Assembly: GCF_021462825.1 (NCBI RefSeq)
Contig: NZ_JAKEEB010000005.1
Coordinates: 64,501 to 128,500, forward strand
DNA: 64,000 nucleotides
Origin: Streptomyces glomeratus
Lineage (GTDB): Bacteria; Actinomycetota; Actinomycetes; Streptomycetales; Streptomycetaceae
Reading direction: 5' to 3'
Below the pieces are notes generated by a model. It had not been told where the DNA came from. It saw only the letters and a list, made by a program, of their open reading frames with translations, and ran no database searches. This document shows positions 36,387-46,954 of this stretch, piece by piece; positions within the stretch are counted from its first letter, which is position 1, and every line of letters starts with the position of its first letter. Position numbers and translations under genes: made by a program.

Positions 36387-37145
36387 ATGCCCTACGACCC
36401 GTCAGCGTTTCCCCCCTTCGCCGTCACCGTGGACCTGGTCGTGCTGACCGTGCGCCGCCATGCCCTGTGCGCGCTGGCGGTACGGAGGGGTGAGCCGCCC
36501 TTTCAGGGCCGGTGGGCGCTCCCGGGCGGCTTCGTCAGGGCGGACGAGGACCTGGCGCAGGCGGCGGCGCGAGAGCTGGCCGAGGAGACGGGGCTGCGCG
36601 CACACGACCCGGCGACACCCGCGCTGGACAACGGCGCCCACCTGGAACAGCTGGCCACCTACGGCGACCCCAAGCGCGACCCGCGGATGAGAGTGGTGAG
36701 CGTCGCCCATCTCGCTCTCGCCCCCGACCTGCCCGCGCCCCGGGCCGGAGGAGACGCCAACAGCGCGCGCTGGGCGCCGGTGGAAGAACTGTTGCAACAG
36801 GGCGGCTACGGCCGGGACGGCGAGCAGGCGGCTCCGCTCGCCTTCGACCACGCGCAGATCCTGGCGGACGGTGTCGAACGCGCCCGTTCGAAGATCGAGT
36901 ACTCGTCGCTGGCCACCGCCTTCTGCCCGCCCGAGTTCACCGTCGGCGAGCTGCGACGGGTCTACGAGGCCGTATGGGGCGTGGCACTCGACCCGCGCAA
37001 CTTCCACCGCAAGGTCACCGGCACGCCCGGCTTTCTCGTCCCGACAGGCGGAACGACGACCCGGCAGGGCGGCCGCCCCGCGCAGCTTTTCCGCGCGGGC
37101 GGTGCCACGCTGCTGAACCCGCCCATGCTGCGGCCCGAGGTCTGA
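36387..37145 (+). CDS. NrtR-type Nudix-winged-helix transcriptional regulator
   Basis: A 252-residue protein. The N-terminal Nudix domain has the box GGFVRADEDLAQAAARELAEE followed by ETG (canonical GX5EX7REUXEEXGU; the first Glu is in DED). The C-terminal ~110 residues (DHAQILADGVERARSKIEYS to GVALDPRNFHRKV) are the winged helix of NrtR-family regulators, which usually bind ADP-ribose and control NAD metabolism. Whether this member hydrolyses substrate is unclear, because several NrtR proteins are non-catalytic. The ATG follows a -10 by six bases (leaderless). No NAD gene is adjacent, so the regulon lies elsewhere. Confidence 0.85.
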   Translation: MPYDPSAFPPFAVTVDLVVLTVRRHALCALAVRRGEPPFQGRWALPGGFVRADEDLAQAAARELAEETGLRAHDPATPALDNGAHLEQLATYGDPKRDPRMRVVSVAHLALAPDLPAPRAGGDANSARWAPVEELLQQGGYGRDGEQAAPLAFDHAQILADGVERARSKIEYSSLATAFCPPEFTVGELRRVYEAVWGVALDPRNFHRKVTGTPGFLVPTGGTTTRQGGRPAQLFRAGGATLLNPPMLRPEV

Positions 37146-37250
37146 CCATCCCGCGGACTCGGGCGCTCCCGCCCGGGCCGGACGGGGCAGCAGCCGACGC
37201 CGCCTGTCAGGTGACCGAAAAAACAGACATATCGCGCTATCTTGCTTCGA

Positions 37251-38990
37251 GTGATCCAGGCGATCGGACTGACCGGCGATACCCGCAAGGACCTGTCGCC
37301 CGTCGTCGACGACGTGACCTTCGAGGCGCGCGCAGGTCAGGTGACCGCGCTCCTCGGAGCCTCCGGTGCGGGCAAGACGACAGTGCTCAGGCTGATGCTC
37401 GAACTCCAGCCGGGTCGCGGCATCACCTACTTCAGGGGCCGTCCGCTGCACCGCCTCGCTCACCCCGCGCGCGAAGTGGGAGTCGTCCTCGGAGACGTCC
37501 CCGGTCACCCCGCGCGCACGGTCCGCGCCCACCTGCGCATGCTGTGTGCCGCCGTGGGTGTGCCCGCAGGCCGGGCCGACGAAGTCCTCGAAGCGCTCGG
37601 ACTCGTCGGCCTGCGCGACGAGCGCCTGGACACCCTCTCCCGCGGTATGGACCGCAGCCTCGGTCTCGCCTGCGCCCTTCTCGCCGATCCGCACAGCCTC
37701 GTGCTCGACGATCCGACCGCCGGGCTCTCCGTCGAGGAGGGCCGCTGGCTGCACGGGCTTCTACGGGCGCACGCCGTCCAGGGTGGCACCGTCCTGTTCG
37801 CCACGAGTGACCCCAAGGAGGCCGCGCGCACGGCCGACCGCGTCATCACGCTCGACGAGGGCCGGCTCGTCGCCGACCAGGAGGCCGCCGACTTCGCCCG
37901 CACCCGGCTGCGACCCCGTGTGGCCGTCCGAAGCCCGCACGCCGCCCGGCTCGGTGCCCTGCTCGCCAAGGAGGCCAGAAGGGCTCGGCGTTCCGTGGAG
38001 ATCGTCCACGAGGACGGCAACCGGCTGTCGGTGTACGGCAGTACGTGCGCCGACATCGGTGAGACCGCGTTCCGGCACGGCATCCTCGTACACCAACTGA
38101 CCGACGAAGTGGGAGACATGGGGCCGACCGCAGCGGTGGAGGCTGCCCCGCCTCCCTCGGCCGAGGCGCCGGACGGCGGTGATCCGCCCTCGCTGCCGCC
38201 GCCGATCAGCGTCCGACCCGCCCTCAGCCCCCAGCACCCGCTGCGCTACGAACTGCGCCGCGCCACCGGGATCGGCGCGGTCTCCCTCACCGCGGCCGCC
38301 GTACTCGTCGCCTCCGCCCTTGTCTCGCTGCTCTTCGCCCATGCCGGGCACACCCCACGGGGCCGGCTGCTGGCCGCCTGGCCGTCGGAGTTCCCGCTGC
38401 CGCCCGCGGCGCTCGGCGCGGGGCTGCTCGGAGCCGTCTCCTTCGGTGACGAGTTCCGCCACCCCGCGCTGGCGGCGGACCGGGGCGGCGTACCCCGCCG
38501 CCTGGGGCTGCTCGCCGCCAAGCTCCTGGTCACGGGGGCCACGGCGCTGACGCTGGCCTTTCTCGCCGTCGGCTTCGACTTCGAAGTGCTCTACATCGTC
38601 TACGGGCGGGAGGTGGCCGAGGTTCCCGCCGACTGGCTTTCACTGAGCGCGAGTTGGGCCGGACTGGCCGTAGGGTGCGCCTGGGCCGGTGTGCTGGCGG
38701 CCGGCATCTTCCGGACCACGATCGCCGGGCTCGCCGCGGTACTCGCGGTGCCCGTCGTCGTCGTACCCCTCGTACAGAAAGTGCTGGGGGAAGGGTCCGT
38801 CCCGGTCGCCGCGGGGTTTGCCGCACGGATGCGAGGAGTGGCGCTGCTGCGGTGGCCGTTCGGCGGGGAGCGTTATCTGGTCGCCGCGGTACGGATGATC
38901 GCTCAACCCGTGGGCGGGGCACTGGCCTTGTCCTTGGCCGCGCTGCTCGGCGCCTATCTGCTCGCCACGCGGCGCGGCAGAGCCCGATGA
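37251..38990 (+). CDS. ABC transporter ATPase-permease fusion (ABC-2 like)
   Basis: A ~579-residue single polypeptide. The N-terminal ATPase has Walker A GASGAGKTT, a degenerate signature LSRGM in place of LSGGQ, Walker B LVLDDPTAGLS and the H-loop replaced by a Ser (FATSDPKEA). After a Pro-rich linker (about 290-320) the C-terminal half has about six hydrophobic helices, like an ABC-2 permease with EFRHPALAADRGGVPRRL in between. The missing H-loop His and altered signature suggest reduced ATPase activity. GTG 37251 lies seven bases after TATCTT (37238-37243), pointing to a leaderless start. An in-frame TTG 37242 is the alternative. Substrate is unknown. It is upstream of whiH. Confidence 0.78.
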   Translation: MIQAIGLTGDTRKDLSPVVDDVTFEARAGQVTALLGASGAGKTTVLRLMLELQPGRGITYFRGRPLHRLAHPAREVGVVLGDVPGHPARTVRAHLRMLCAAVGVPAGRADEVLEALGLVGLRDERLDTLSRGMDRSLGLACALLADPHSLVLDDPTAGLSVEEGRWLHGLLRAHAVQGGTVLFATSDPKEAARTADRVITLDEGRLVADQEAADFARTRLRPRVAVRSPHAARLGALLAKEARRARRSVEIVHEDGNRLSVYGSTCADIGETAFRHGILVHQLTDEVGDMGPTAAVEAAPPPSAEAPDGGDPPSLPPPISVRPALSPQHPLRYELRRATGIGAVSLTAAAVLVASALVSLLFAHAGHTPRGRLLAAWPSEFPLPPAALGAGLLGAVSFGDEFRHPALAADRGGVPRRLGLLAAKLLVTGATALTLAFLAVGFDFEVLYIVYGREVAEVPADWLSLSASWAGLAVGCAWAGVLAAGIFRTTIAGLAAVLAVPVVVVPLVQKVLGEGSVPVAAGFAARMRGVALLRWPFGGERYLVAAVRMIAQPVGGALALSLAALLGAYLLATRRGRAR

Positions 38991-39053
38991 CCACCCTCCG
39001 TGCCGATCTGTATCTCCCCTGTGCGCAAGTTCCTCGGAGAACGCCCATTTCTT

Positions 39054-39061
39054 TCCGATAA
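39054..39061 (+). promoter_or_regulatory. Candidate sigma-WhiG -10 element of whiH
   Basis: TCCGATAA matches the FliA/WhiG -10 consensus GCCGATAA at seven of eight positions. A TAAA-like -35 at the proper distance is not clear (CGGA). whiH is known to depend on WhiG in S. coelicolor. Confidence 0.55.
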
Positions 39062-39076
39062 GGCGTCAATTGCGAC

Positions 39077-39094
39077 AGGGTGAGCGATCACCCT
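39077..39094. promoter_or_regulatory. Perfect inverted repeat in the whiH leader
   Basis: AGGGTGA-GCGA-TCACCCT has perfect 7-bp arms, 16 bp after the WhiG-like -10. It resembles both GntR-type operators and BldD boxes (GTGA...TCAC), so autoregulation by WhiH or control by BldD is possible. Confidence 0.65.
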
Positions 39095-39153
39095 TTCGTG
39101 TGCTTTTCACCAAAGACCTCAAGGGAGTTGGAGAGGGCGCCGACAAAGGATCC

Positions 39154-40041
39154 GTGAGTACCCTTGCGCACACCATGATGACCGCCGCCCGTTCAGCAGA
39201 CTCCGGCCTGGCCGGACCGGGCGAACTCGACCGCTACCCCTATGCCGAGGCGCCCTCCGCCGACCGCGTCGGCACGCCCTCCTGGGAGGGGGCGGAACCG
39301 GAACTGGGCCGCGTCGGCCGGCGTGCCGCAGGCAGCCGCGGACGCGGGCTGCACGGCCAACTCGTCCAGCAGCTGGGCCAGATGATCGTCTCCGGGGATC
39401 TCGGCGCGGATCGCCCGCTGGTTCCCGAGGAGATCGGCCAGCGCTTCGAGGTCTCCCGCACCGTCGTCCGTGAGTCGCTGCGCGTCCTGGAGGCGAAGGG
39501 CCTGGTCAGCGCCCGCCCGAACGTGGGGACGCGGGTGCGCCCCGTGAGCGACTGGAACCTCCTCGACCCGGACATCATCGAGTGGCGGGCCTTCGGGCCG
39601 CAGCGCGACGACCAGCGCCGCGAGCTGAGCGAGCTGCGCTGGACCATCGAGCCGCTCGCGGCGCGCCTCGCCGCCGGGCACGGCCGCGAGGAGGTGCAGC
39701 AGCGACTCGGCGACATGGTCGAGATCATGGGCCACGCCATGGGGCAGGGCGACTCCCTGACCTTCTCGCGTGCCGACGCGGAATTCCACTCGCTGCTCAT
39801 CCAGGTCGCCGGCAACCGCATGCTGGAGCACCTCTCGGGGATCGTCTCGGCCGCTCTCCAGGTCTCCGGCGGCCCGGTCACCGGTTGCGAGCGCCCGAAC
39901 GACGCGGCCCTGGCCCAGCACGGCCGGATCGTGGACGCGCTCGCCGCAGGCGACGGCGCGGCCGCCGAGGGGGCGATGCGTCAACTGCTCACCGTCCACC
40001 CCGAGGTGGAGCGCGTGGTGCCCGCGCCCCGCGAGCACTGA
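39154..40041 (+). CDS. whiH: Sporulation regulator WhiH (GntR family)
   Basis: A 295-residue FadR-like GntR regulator. The N-terminal ~65 residues (VSTLAHTMMTAARSADSG) are specific to WhiH. The winged HTH spans GLHGQLVQQLGQMIVSGDLG to EVSRTVVRESLRVLEAKGLV. The C-terminal FCD ligand domain follows (ADAEFHSLLIQVAGNRMLEH). It is nearly identical, as I recall it, to S. coelicolor WhiH, which is needed for sporulation septation in aerial hyphae and depends on the sigma factor WhiG. GTG 39154 has AAAGGA upstream. It lies upstream of hrdB, as in other streptomycetes. Confidence 0.96.
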   Translation: MSTLAHTMMTAARSADSGLAGPGELDRYPYAEAPSADRVGTPSWEGAEPELGRVGRRAAGSRGRGLHGQLVQQLGQMIVSGDLGADRPLVPEEIGQRFEVSRTVVRESLRVLEAKGLVSARPNVGTRVRPVSDWNLLDPDIIEWRAFGPQRDDQRRELSELRWTIEPLAARLAAGHGREEVQQRLGDMVEIMGHAMGQGDSLTFSRADAEFHSLLIQVAGNRMLEHLSGIVSAALQVSGGPVTGCERPNDAALAQHGRIVDALAAGDGAAAEGAMRQLLTVHPEVERVVPAPREH

Positions 40042-40673
40042 CGTCATCCCGCGGTCGGTGTGAGCGGCACCGGGCTTCTCGCCGGGCAGCGCCTTGACCC
40101 GCCGTGGACGGGCGCCGAGCTCTCGCCGTCGGGCTCCGTCGGATCCTCCCGGGACCCGGCGGAGCCCGACGGAGACCGGTGGCGGCCGGCGGAGACCGGT
40201 TACGAGACCGGCGGCATCGCCCGGGTCCGGGCTCTACCGAGCCGTGGCGGACGTTCGCTGCCGGCCGCAGCTGTCGGCCGCAGCCGTGGCGGCCCGGGGT
40301 GCTCCCGGCCGTGGACTCCCGCCCTCAGTCATGCACTTCGCTGCCCGGGGCAATCAATCCGTGGCGAGCGAGCGGGGAGTCGCGACGCCTGAGCGACGCT
40401 CATGGCGCTCGCCGACCAGCTATGCCCATATTTGGGCGTTTATGATCGGTTACGGGGTGTGACTCGGGCCACGCAGATTGGGCGTAACACTCTTCGGAAC
40501 TGCGCGATGACCTAAGAGGTGACAGTCGAGGAGGGAATACGGACGCCGTTCGCGGCGCTGTGCATCCTCCCGGCCCCCGCCCGCACCGTCGGCCCATCCC
40601 CAAGCCGGCGGTCGGCTCCTGTCCGTCGTGGACGGGGCCGGAAGCCGTTTTCCAACGTTCCGAGAGGTTGTTC
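40042..40673. other. whiH-hrdB intergenic region and hrdB leader (632 bp)
   Basis: No gene is seen. The left third carries the whiH terminator and GGAGACCGGT direct repeats. The right half should hold the hrdB promoter and a long untranslated leader. TATGAT (40441-40446) is one candidate -10, and GAGAGG (40662-40667) is the hrdB ribosome site. In S. coelicolor hrdB is driven partly by the ECF sigma factor ShbA, whose site I cannot assign. Confidence 0.5.
40127..40171 (+). terminator. whiH terminator
   Basis: CGTCGGGCTCCG (40127-40138) and CGGAGCCCGACG (40160-40171) form a perfect 12-bp stem around a 21-base loop, 86 bases after the whiH stop. Confidence 0.7.
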
Positions 40674-42200
40674 GTGTCGGCCAGCACATCCCGTACGCTC
40701 CCGCCGGAGATCGCCGAGTCCGTCTCTGTCATGGCTCTCATTGAGCGGGGAAAGGCTGAGGGGCAGATCGCCGGCGACGATGTGCGTCGGGCCTTCGAAG
40801 CTGACCAGATTCCGGCCACTCAGTGGAAGAACGTACTGCGCAGCCTCAACCAGATCCTCGAGGAAGAGGGTGTGACGCTGATGGTCAGTGCCGCAGAGCC
40901 CAAGCGCACCCGCAAGAGCGTCGCAGCGAAGAGTCCGGCCAAGCGCACCGCCACCAAGACCGTCGCTGCGAAGGCGGTGACCAGTAAGAAGGCCGCCGCT
41001 CCTGCCGCTCCGACGGCGCCGGTCGCCGACGACCCGGCTGAGGACGCGCCCGTCAAGAAGGCCGCTGCCAAGAAGACGGCCGCCAAGAAGACCGTGGCGA
41101 AGAAGGCCGTCGCCAAGAAGACGGTGGCCAAGAAGACCGCCGCCAAGAAGGACGACGTCGAACTGCTCGAAGAGGACGTTCTCGAGGAGGCCAAGGGCGG
41201 CGAAGAGCCCGAGGGCACCGAGAGCGCCGGTTTCGTGCTCTCCGACGAGGACGAGGACGACGCGCCCGCGCAGCAGGTCGCCGCGGCCGGCGCCACCGCC
41301 GACCCGGTCAAGGACTACCTCAAGCAGATCGGTAAGGTCCCGCTGCTCAACGCCGAGCAGGAGGTGGAGCTCGCCAAGCGCATCGAGGCCGGCCTCTTCG
41401 CCGAGGACAAGCTGGCCAACGCCGACAAGCTCGCCCCCAAGCTCAAGCGTGAGCTGGAGATCATCGCCGAGGACGGCCGCCGCGCCAAGAACCACCTTCT
41501 CGAGGCCAACCTCCGTCTGGTGGTCTCCCTGGCCAAGCGCTACACCGGCCGCGGCATGCTCTTCCTGGACCTCATCCAGGAGGGCAACCTCGGCCTGATC
41601 CGTGCGGTGGAGAAGTTCGACTACACCAAGGGCTACAAGTTCTCCACGTACGCCACCTGGTGGATCCGTCAGGCGATCACCCGCGCGATGGCCGACCAGG
41701 CCCGCACCATCCGTATCCCGGTGCACATGGTCGAGGTCATCAACAAGCTCGCCCGTGTGCAGCGTCAGATGCTCCAGGACCTGGGCCGCGAGCCCACCCC
41801 GGAGGAGCTGGCCAAGGAGCTCGACATGACCCCGGAGAAGGTCATCGAGGTCCAGAAGTACGGTCGTGAGCCCATCTCCCTGCACACCCCGCTGGGTGAG
41901 GACGGCGACAGCGAGTTCGGCGACCTCATCGAGGACTCCGAGGCGGTCGTCCCGGCCGACGCGGTCAGCTTCACGCTCCTCCAGGAGCAGCTGCACTCCG
42001 TGCTCGACACCCTGTCCGAGCGTGAGGCGGGTGTCGTCTCGATGCGCTTCGGTCTCACCGACGGTCAGCCGAAGACCCTCGACGAGATCGGCAAGGTGTA
42101 CGGCGTCACGCGTGAGCGCATCCGCCAGATCGAGTCCAAGACGATGTCGAAGCTGCGTCACCCGTCGCGCTCCCAGGTGCTGCGCGACTACCTCGACTAG
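40674..42200 (+). CDS. hrdB: Principal RNA polymerase sigma factor HrdB
   Basis: A 508-residue sigma-70 group 1 factor (S. coelicolor HrdB is 511). The N-terminal ~80 residues are followed by a Lys/Ala/Thr-rich stretch (about 105-165) with repeated KKAAAKKT units and then an acidic segment, a feature of actinobacterial HrdB. Regions 1.2-2.4 ([57 protein letters not shown]) and 4.2 ([20 protein letters not shown]) are intact. GTG 40674 is chosen because GAGAGG lies six bases upstream. A perfect terminator hairpin follows. Confidence 0.98.
   Translation: MSASTSRTLPPEIAESVSVMALIERGKAEGQIAGDDVRRAFEADQIPATQWKNVLRSLNQILEEEGVTLMVSAAEPKRTRKSVAAKSPAKRTATKTVAAKAVTSKKAAAPAAPTAPVADDPAEDAPVKKAAAKKTAAKKTVAKKAVAKKTVAKKTAAKKDDVELLEEDVLEEAKGGEEPEGTESAGFVLSDEDEDDAPAQQVAAAGATADPVKDYLKQIGKVPLLNAEQEVELAKRIEAGLFAEDKLANADKLAPKLKRELEIIAEDGRRAKNHLLEANLRLVVSLAKRYTGRGMLFLDLIQEGNLGLIRAVEKFDYTKGYKFSTYATWWIRQAITRAMADQARTIRIPVHMVEVINKLARVQRQMLQDLGREPTPEELAKELDMTPEKVIEVQKYGREPISLHTPLGEDGDSEFGDLIEDSEAVVPADAVSFTLLQEQLHSVLDTLSEREAGVVSMRFGLTDGQPKTLDEIGKVYGVTRERIRQIESKTMSKLRHPSRSQVLRDYLD
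41055..41153 (+). repeat. Lys-Ala/Thr-Lys repeat coding region in hrdB
   Basis: Six to seven imperfect copies of a unit close to GCCAAGAAGACGG(C/T) encode [17 protein letters not shown] repeats. Copy number in this stretch differs among Streptomyces HrdB proteins. Confidence 0.75.
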
Positions 42201-42216
42201 GCCTCCCCCGACAGCG

Positions 42217-42251
42217 AGAGGGGCCGGTTTCCTGGGGAAACCGGCCCCTCT
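42217..42251 (+). terminator. hrdB terminator
   Basis: AGAGGGGCCGGTTTCC and GGAAACCGGCCCCTCT form a perfect 16-bp stem around loop TGG, starting 17 bases after the hrdB stop. Confidence 0.9.
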
Positions 42252-42320
42252 GCGTATGCGCGATCCGGGGAACTGGATCACTGTGGGTGTTCTATCGGCA
42301 TCACACAGTGAGGAGTGCAT

Positions 42321-43139
42321 ATGTCTCGCCACTTCGCCGGAGCGCTGGCCCTGTCAGCCGCAGCAGCCTTGATAGTGCTGGGATCTCCGGCGCCTGCCAC
42401 TGCGGACAGCGTCGTCGTCGGAGGCTTTCCGGTGGACATCTCACAGAGTCCGTGGACGGTCGCCCTCTCCAGCCGTGACCGGTTCGGGGGTACGCGGGCC
42501 GGGCAGTTCTGCGGAGGTGTGGCGGTGAACCGGTCGACGGTTCTGACCGCGGCCCACTGTATGAGTGCGGCCGTGCTCGGCGCGCCACCGGGACAAGTGC
42601 GGGATCTCAGAGTCATCGCGGGGCGCACGGACCTTCTGTCCGGGCAGGGCGCGGAGATCCCGGTGCATTCGACCTGGGTCAACCCCCGGTACAACGAGAA
42701 CACCAACGCCGGGGACTTCGCCGTGCTCACCCTCGCTTCTCCGCTTCCGGCGGGTTCGGTGATCGCAATGGCGTCAGCCGGTGATCCCGCCTACGCGCCG
42801 GGCACGACCGCGACGGTGTACGGCTGGGGTGATGTGACCGGGGATGGCGACTACGCGCACACTCTGCGGGCCGCGAACCTTCGGGTGCTTCCGGATACGA
42901 CCTGCGCACGGGCCTATCCCGGCGATGCGGACGGGAAGTACGACCCGAGCTCCATGGTGTGTGCCGGTGAGCCCACCGGCGGGCGCGATGCCTGCCAGGG
43001 GGACAGTGGAGGCCCTCTCGTCGCCAAGGGGCACCTGATCGGCCTGGTGTCTTGGGGCAACGGCTGCGGGCGGGCGGGGAGCCCCGGGGTCTATACGCGT
43101 GTCTCCGAGGTCGTCAGGGCCCTGGGTGGCATCCGCTGA
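42321..43139 (+). CDS. Secreted trypsin-like serine protease (S1A)
   Basis: A 272-residue preproprotein. ATG 42321 follows AGGAG by five bases. The signal peptide ([12 protein letters not shown], cleavage near PATA) is followed by a very short propeptide and then the mature N-terminus VVGGFPVDI, as in trypsins. Catalytic His is in LTAAHC, Asp in AGDFAVLTL and Ser in CQGDSGGP. Asp six residues before the Ser ([12 protein letters not shown]) predicts trypsin-like cleavage after Lys/Arg. Six cysteines can form three disulphides. It is related to Streptomyces griseus trypsin. It lies between the hrdB terminator and another strong hairpin, so it is probably monocistronic. Confidence 0.92.
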   Translation: MSRHFAGALALSAAAALIVLGSPAPATADSVVVGGFPVDISQSPWTVALSSRDRFGGTRAGQFCGGVAVNRSTVLTAAHCMSAAVLGAPPGQVRDLRVIAGRTDLLSGQGAEIPVHSTWVNPRYNENTNAGDFAVLTLASPLPAGSVIAMASAGDPAYAPGTTATVYGWGDVTGDGDYAHTLRAANLRVLPDTTCARAYPGDADGKYDPSSMVCAGEPTGGRDACQGDSGGPLVAKGHLIGLVSWGNGCGRAGSPGVYTRVSEVVRALGGIR

Positions 43140-43289
43140 GCACGGCGATCCGCGTGCCGGAGACGTCGTGGTGTGTGTGGTTGCCATGCGGGCTGCCCCG
43201 GGCCGCCTCGTGCGTGTGGCGTGCCGCGCCGGACGAGCGCGCCAGGAGGTGGCACGGGGATGCCGATGTGAACGCGCCCGTACGGGTAC

Positions 43290-43323
43290 GGGCGGCCATC
43301 CCGAGTGCTCGGGATGGCCGCCC
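43290..43323. terminator. Bidirectional terminator between the trypsin and the zinc-site protein
   Basis: GGGCGGCCATCCCGA and TCGGGATGGCCGCCC form a perfect 15-bp stem with loop GTGC, between the convergent genes ending at 43139 and 43377. Confidence 0.85.
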
Positions 43324-43376
43324 GTTCACCGGCTTCGGCGCCGGTGCCGGCTCGTCGTGGACGCGAAGCGTCAGCG

Positions 43377-43601
43377 TTACTCGTCGGAGGCGCTCGCCGG
43401 AAGGGAGGTGAGCCGCTCCGTCTCGTCCTGTATCTCAGCGGCGATCTTCTTGAGTTCCGGCTCGAACTTGCGACCGTGGTGGGCGCAGAAGAGCAGTTCT
43501 CCGCCGCTCAGGAGGACGACGCGCACGTACGCCTGGGCGCCGCAGCGGTCGCAGCGGTCAGCGGCCGTCAGCGGGCTCGCGGGGGTCAGAACAGTAGTCA
43601 C
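43377..43601 (-). CDS. Small zinc-site protein (DUF7455-like)
   Basis: A 74-residue protein with two metal-ligand pairs: DRCDRCGAQAYV (Cys17, Cys20) and ELLFCAHHGRKF (Cys38 with His). It then has a charged helical tail (EPELKKIAAEIQDET). The pattern suggests one structural zinc. This family is widespread in actinobacteria and its function is unknown. GTG 43601 follows GAAGAGGCGAC. It is divergent from parE. Confidence 0.8.
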   Translation of the reverse strand: MTTVLTPASPLTAADRCDRCGAQAYVRVVLLSGGELLFCAHHGRKFEPELKKIAAEIQDETERLTSLPASASDE

Positions 43602-44043
43602 GTCGCCTCTTCTCTAGCTCGACGAGCTGTCGTACCAGGGTCAACATCCAACCAGGCCGAAAACGTTCCCGCTCGCGGCTTTTCCTCGAAAATTTCTTTC
43701 CGGGCCGGCTGTCTGTTGCCGGTTTGGCGGCGAATGTGCCGTATTGCGTGTTTATGTCGTACGGATTCGCGCTGTCTGTCGATTGTCTCGCCCTCCCGGC
43801 GGGGTTGCCGGTTGTTCATGAGGACGTGCCCGGAGCCTAAATGGTTCATGCGTCGAAGGGAACGTGATATGTACTTCACCTCCCCTTCGAGATCGAACGT
43901 CCGTGCGACTGTGGACTAGTGTGGGTTGGGACGAGGGTGGCGTTACAACGGCTCTACCAGGCCTCGGTACCCTCGGATCGGTGACCGAAGCCGGCCCCTT
44001 ACCCCAATGGGCCCCATCCGAAATTCAGCGAGGAGCGAACCGC
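43602..44043. other. parE upstream region (442 bp)
   Basis: Less GC-rich than neighbouring genes, with no gene seen. It contains the promoter of the zinc-site protein on the left and, on the right, a LexA-like palindrome with TAGTGT as a probable -10 for parE. The ribosome site AGGAGCG (44031-44037) precedes the parE GTG. Confidence 0.55.
43893..43908. promoter_or_regulatory. Candidate LexA box upstream of parE
   Basis: TCGAAC-GTCC-GTGCGA matches TCGAAC-N4-GTTCGA at 11 of 12 defined positions. It ends nine bases before TAGTGT (43917-43922), a plausible -10, so it would cover the -35 position. No experiment is known to me. Confidence 0.5.
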
Positions 44044-46167
<2,124 letters not shown>

Positions 46168-46194
46168 CCGGTGCACCCGGTGCGTTTCGTCCCG

Positions 46195-46237
46195 GGGCCG
46201 GTCATGGGCTGAGACCTGCGTTCAGTCCGACCGGCCC
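46195..46237 (+). terminator. parE terminator
   Basis: GGGCCGGTC (46195-46203) and GACCGGCCC (46229-46237) form a perfect 9-bp stem around a 25-base loop, 27 bases after the parE stop. Confidence 0.55.
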
Positions 46238-46429
46238 AGGGGTGGCCCCACACCCGCGCGTCCACGGGCCTCAGGCGTCTCTCCACCCCTGGGTGGAGCG
46301 GGAGGGCATGTCGGCTTCCACCCACGGTCCACCCGTGCGCCGATCTGGCGACCGGCGGAATTCCGTAGCGTCGAAGGCGTCGACAGCATTCGCCGTCGGC
46401 GGCTCCATTTTCCGCTCACGGAGGCTGTG

Positions 46430-46954
46430 ATGTCCGCGCTCGTCAACGTGTTGGTGATTGTGGCGGTGGCCGCCCTGGTGATCGTGCGGCAGTTCCGCGC
46501 CCGCCGGGTCGACACCGACCGGCGCTGGTGGCTGCTGCCCGTGATCCTGACCGTCGTGGCGCTGCGCGGGACGGGCATCCTGGATGCCCGTCACCCCATC
46601 GAGTCCGCCCTGCTGCTCGCGGCCGAGCTGCTCATCGGGATGGCCACTGGGGCCGGCTGGGCCTGGACCACCCGCATATGGGCGGAGGCGGACGGCGCCG
46701 TGTGGAGCAGGAGCACCAGGGCGAGCGTGGTCGTCTGGATAGCCGGAATCGCCTTGCGCGTCGGCCTCTTCGCGTTCGGTGCGTTGCTGGGCGTCCACCA
46801 GGACAGTTCCGCGCTGCTGCCGGCCCTGGCGGGCACGCTGCTGGTCCGCGCCGGAATCCTGGTCCGGCGTGCGCAGTCCCTCGTTCCCTCGGCCCGTCCT
46901 GCCACGGCATACGGTGACGGCATGCCTCGGCCCGCGTGGAAGGAGCGCGTATGA
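46430..46954 (+). CDS. DUF1453-family membrane protein
   Basis: A 174-residue protein with about five hydrophobic helices (LVNVLVIVAVAALVIV; WWLLPVILTVVAL; ALLLAAELLIGMATGAG; VVVWIAGIALRVGLFAFGAL) of the DUF1453/CcdC-like type. Function is unknown. ATG 46430 follows GGAGG. Its stop overlaps the kinase start (ATGA), so it is translationally coupled to the two-component genes and may be an accessory membrane part of that sensing system. Confidence 0.8.
   Translation: MSALVNVLVIVAVAALVIVRQFRARRVDTDRRWWLLPVILTVVALRGTGILDARHPIESALLLAAELLIGMATGAGWAWTTRIWAEADGAVWSRSTRASVVVWIAGIALRVGLFAFGALLGVHQDSSALLPALAGTLLVRAGILVRRAQSLVPSARPATAYGDGMPRPAWKERV

Noticed and set aside
36874..36891. TCGAAC-GCGCCC-GTTCGA palindrome resembling a LexA box inside the Nudix regulator gene
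   Set aside because: The spacer is 6 bp instead of 4 and it lies in coding sequence well inside the gene with no promoter.
40519..40875. Small open frame in the hrdB leader overlapping the hrdB start
   Set aside because: Composition (Arg/Ser/Pro-rich) and overlap with the certain hrdB start mark it as a shadow.
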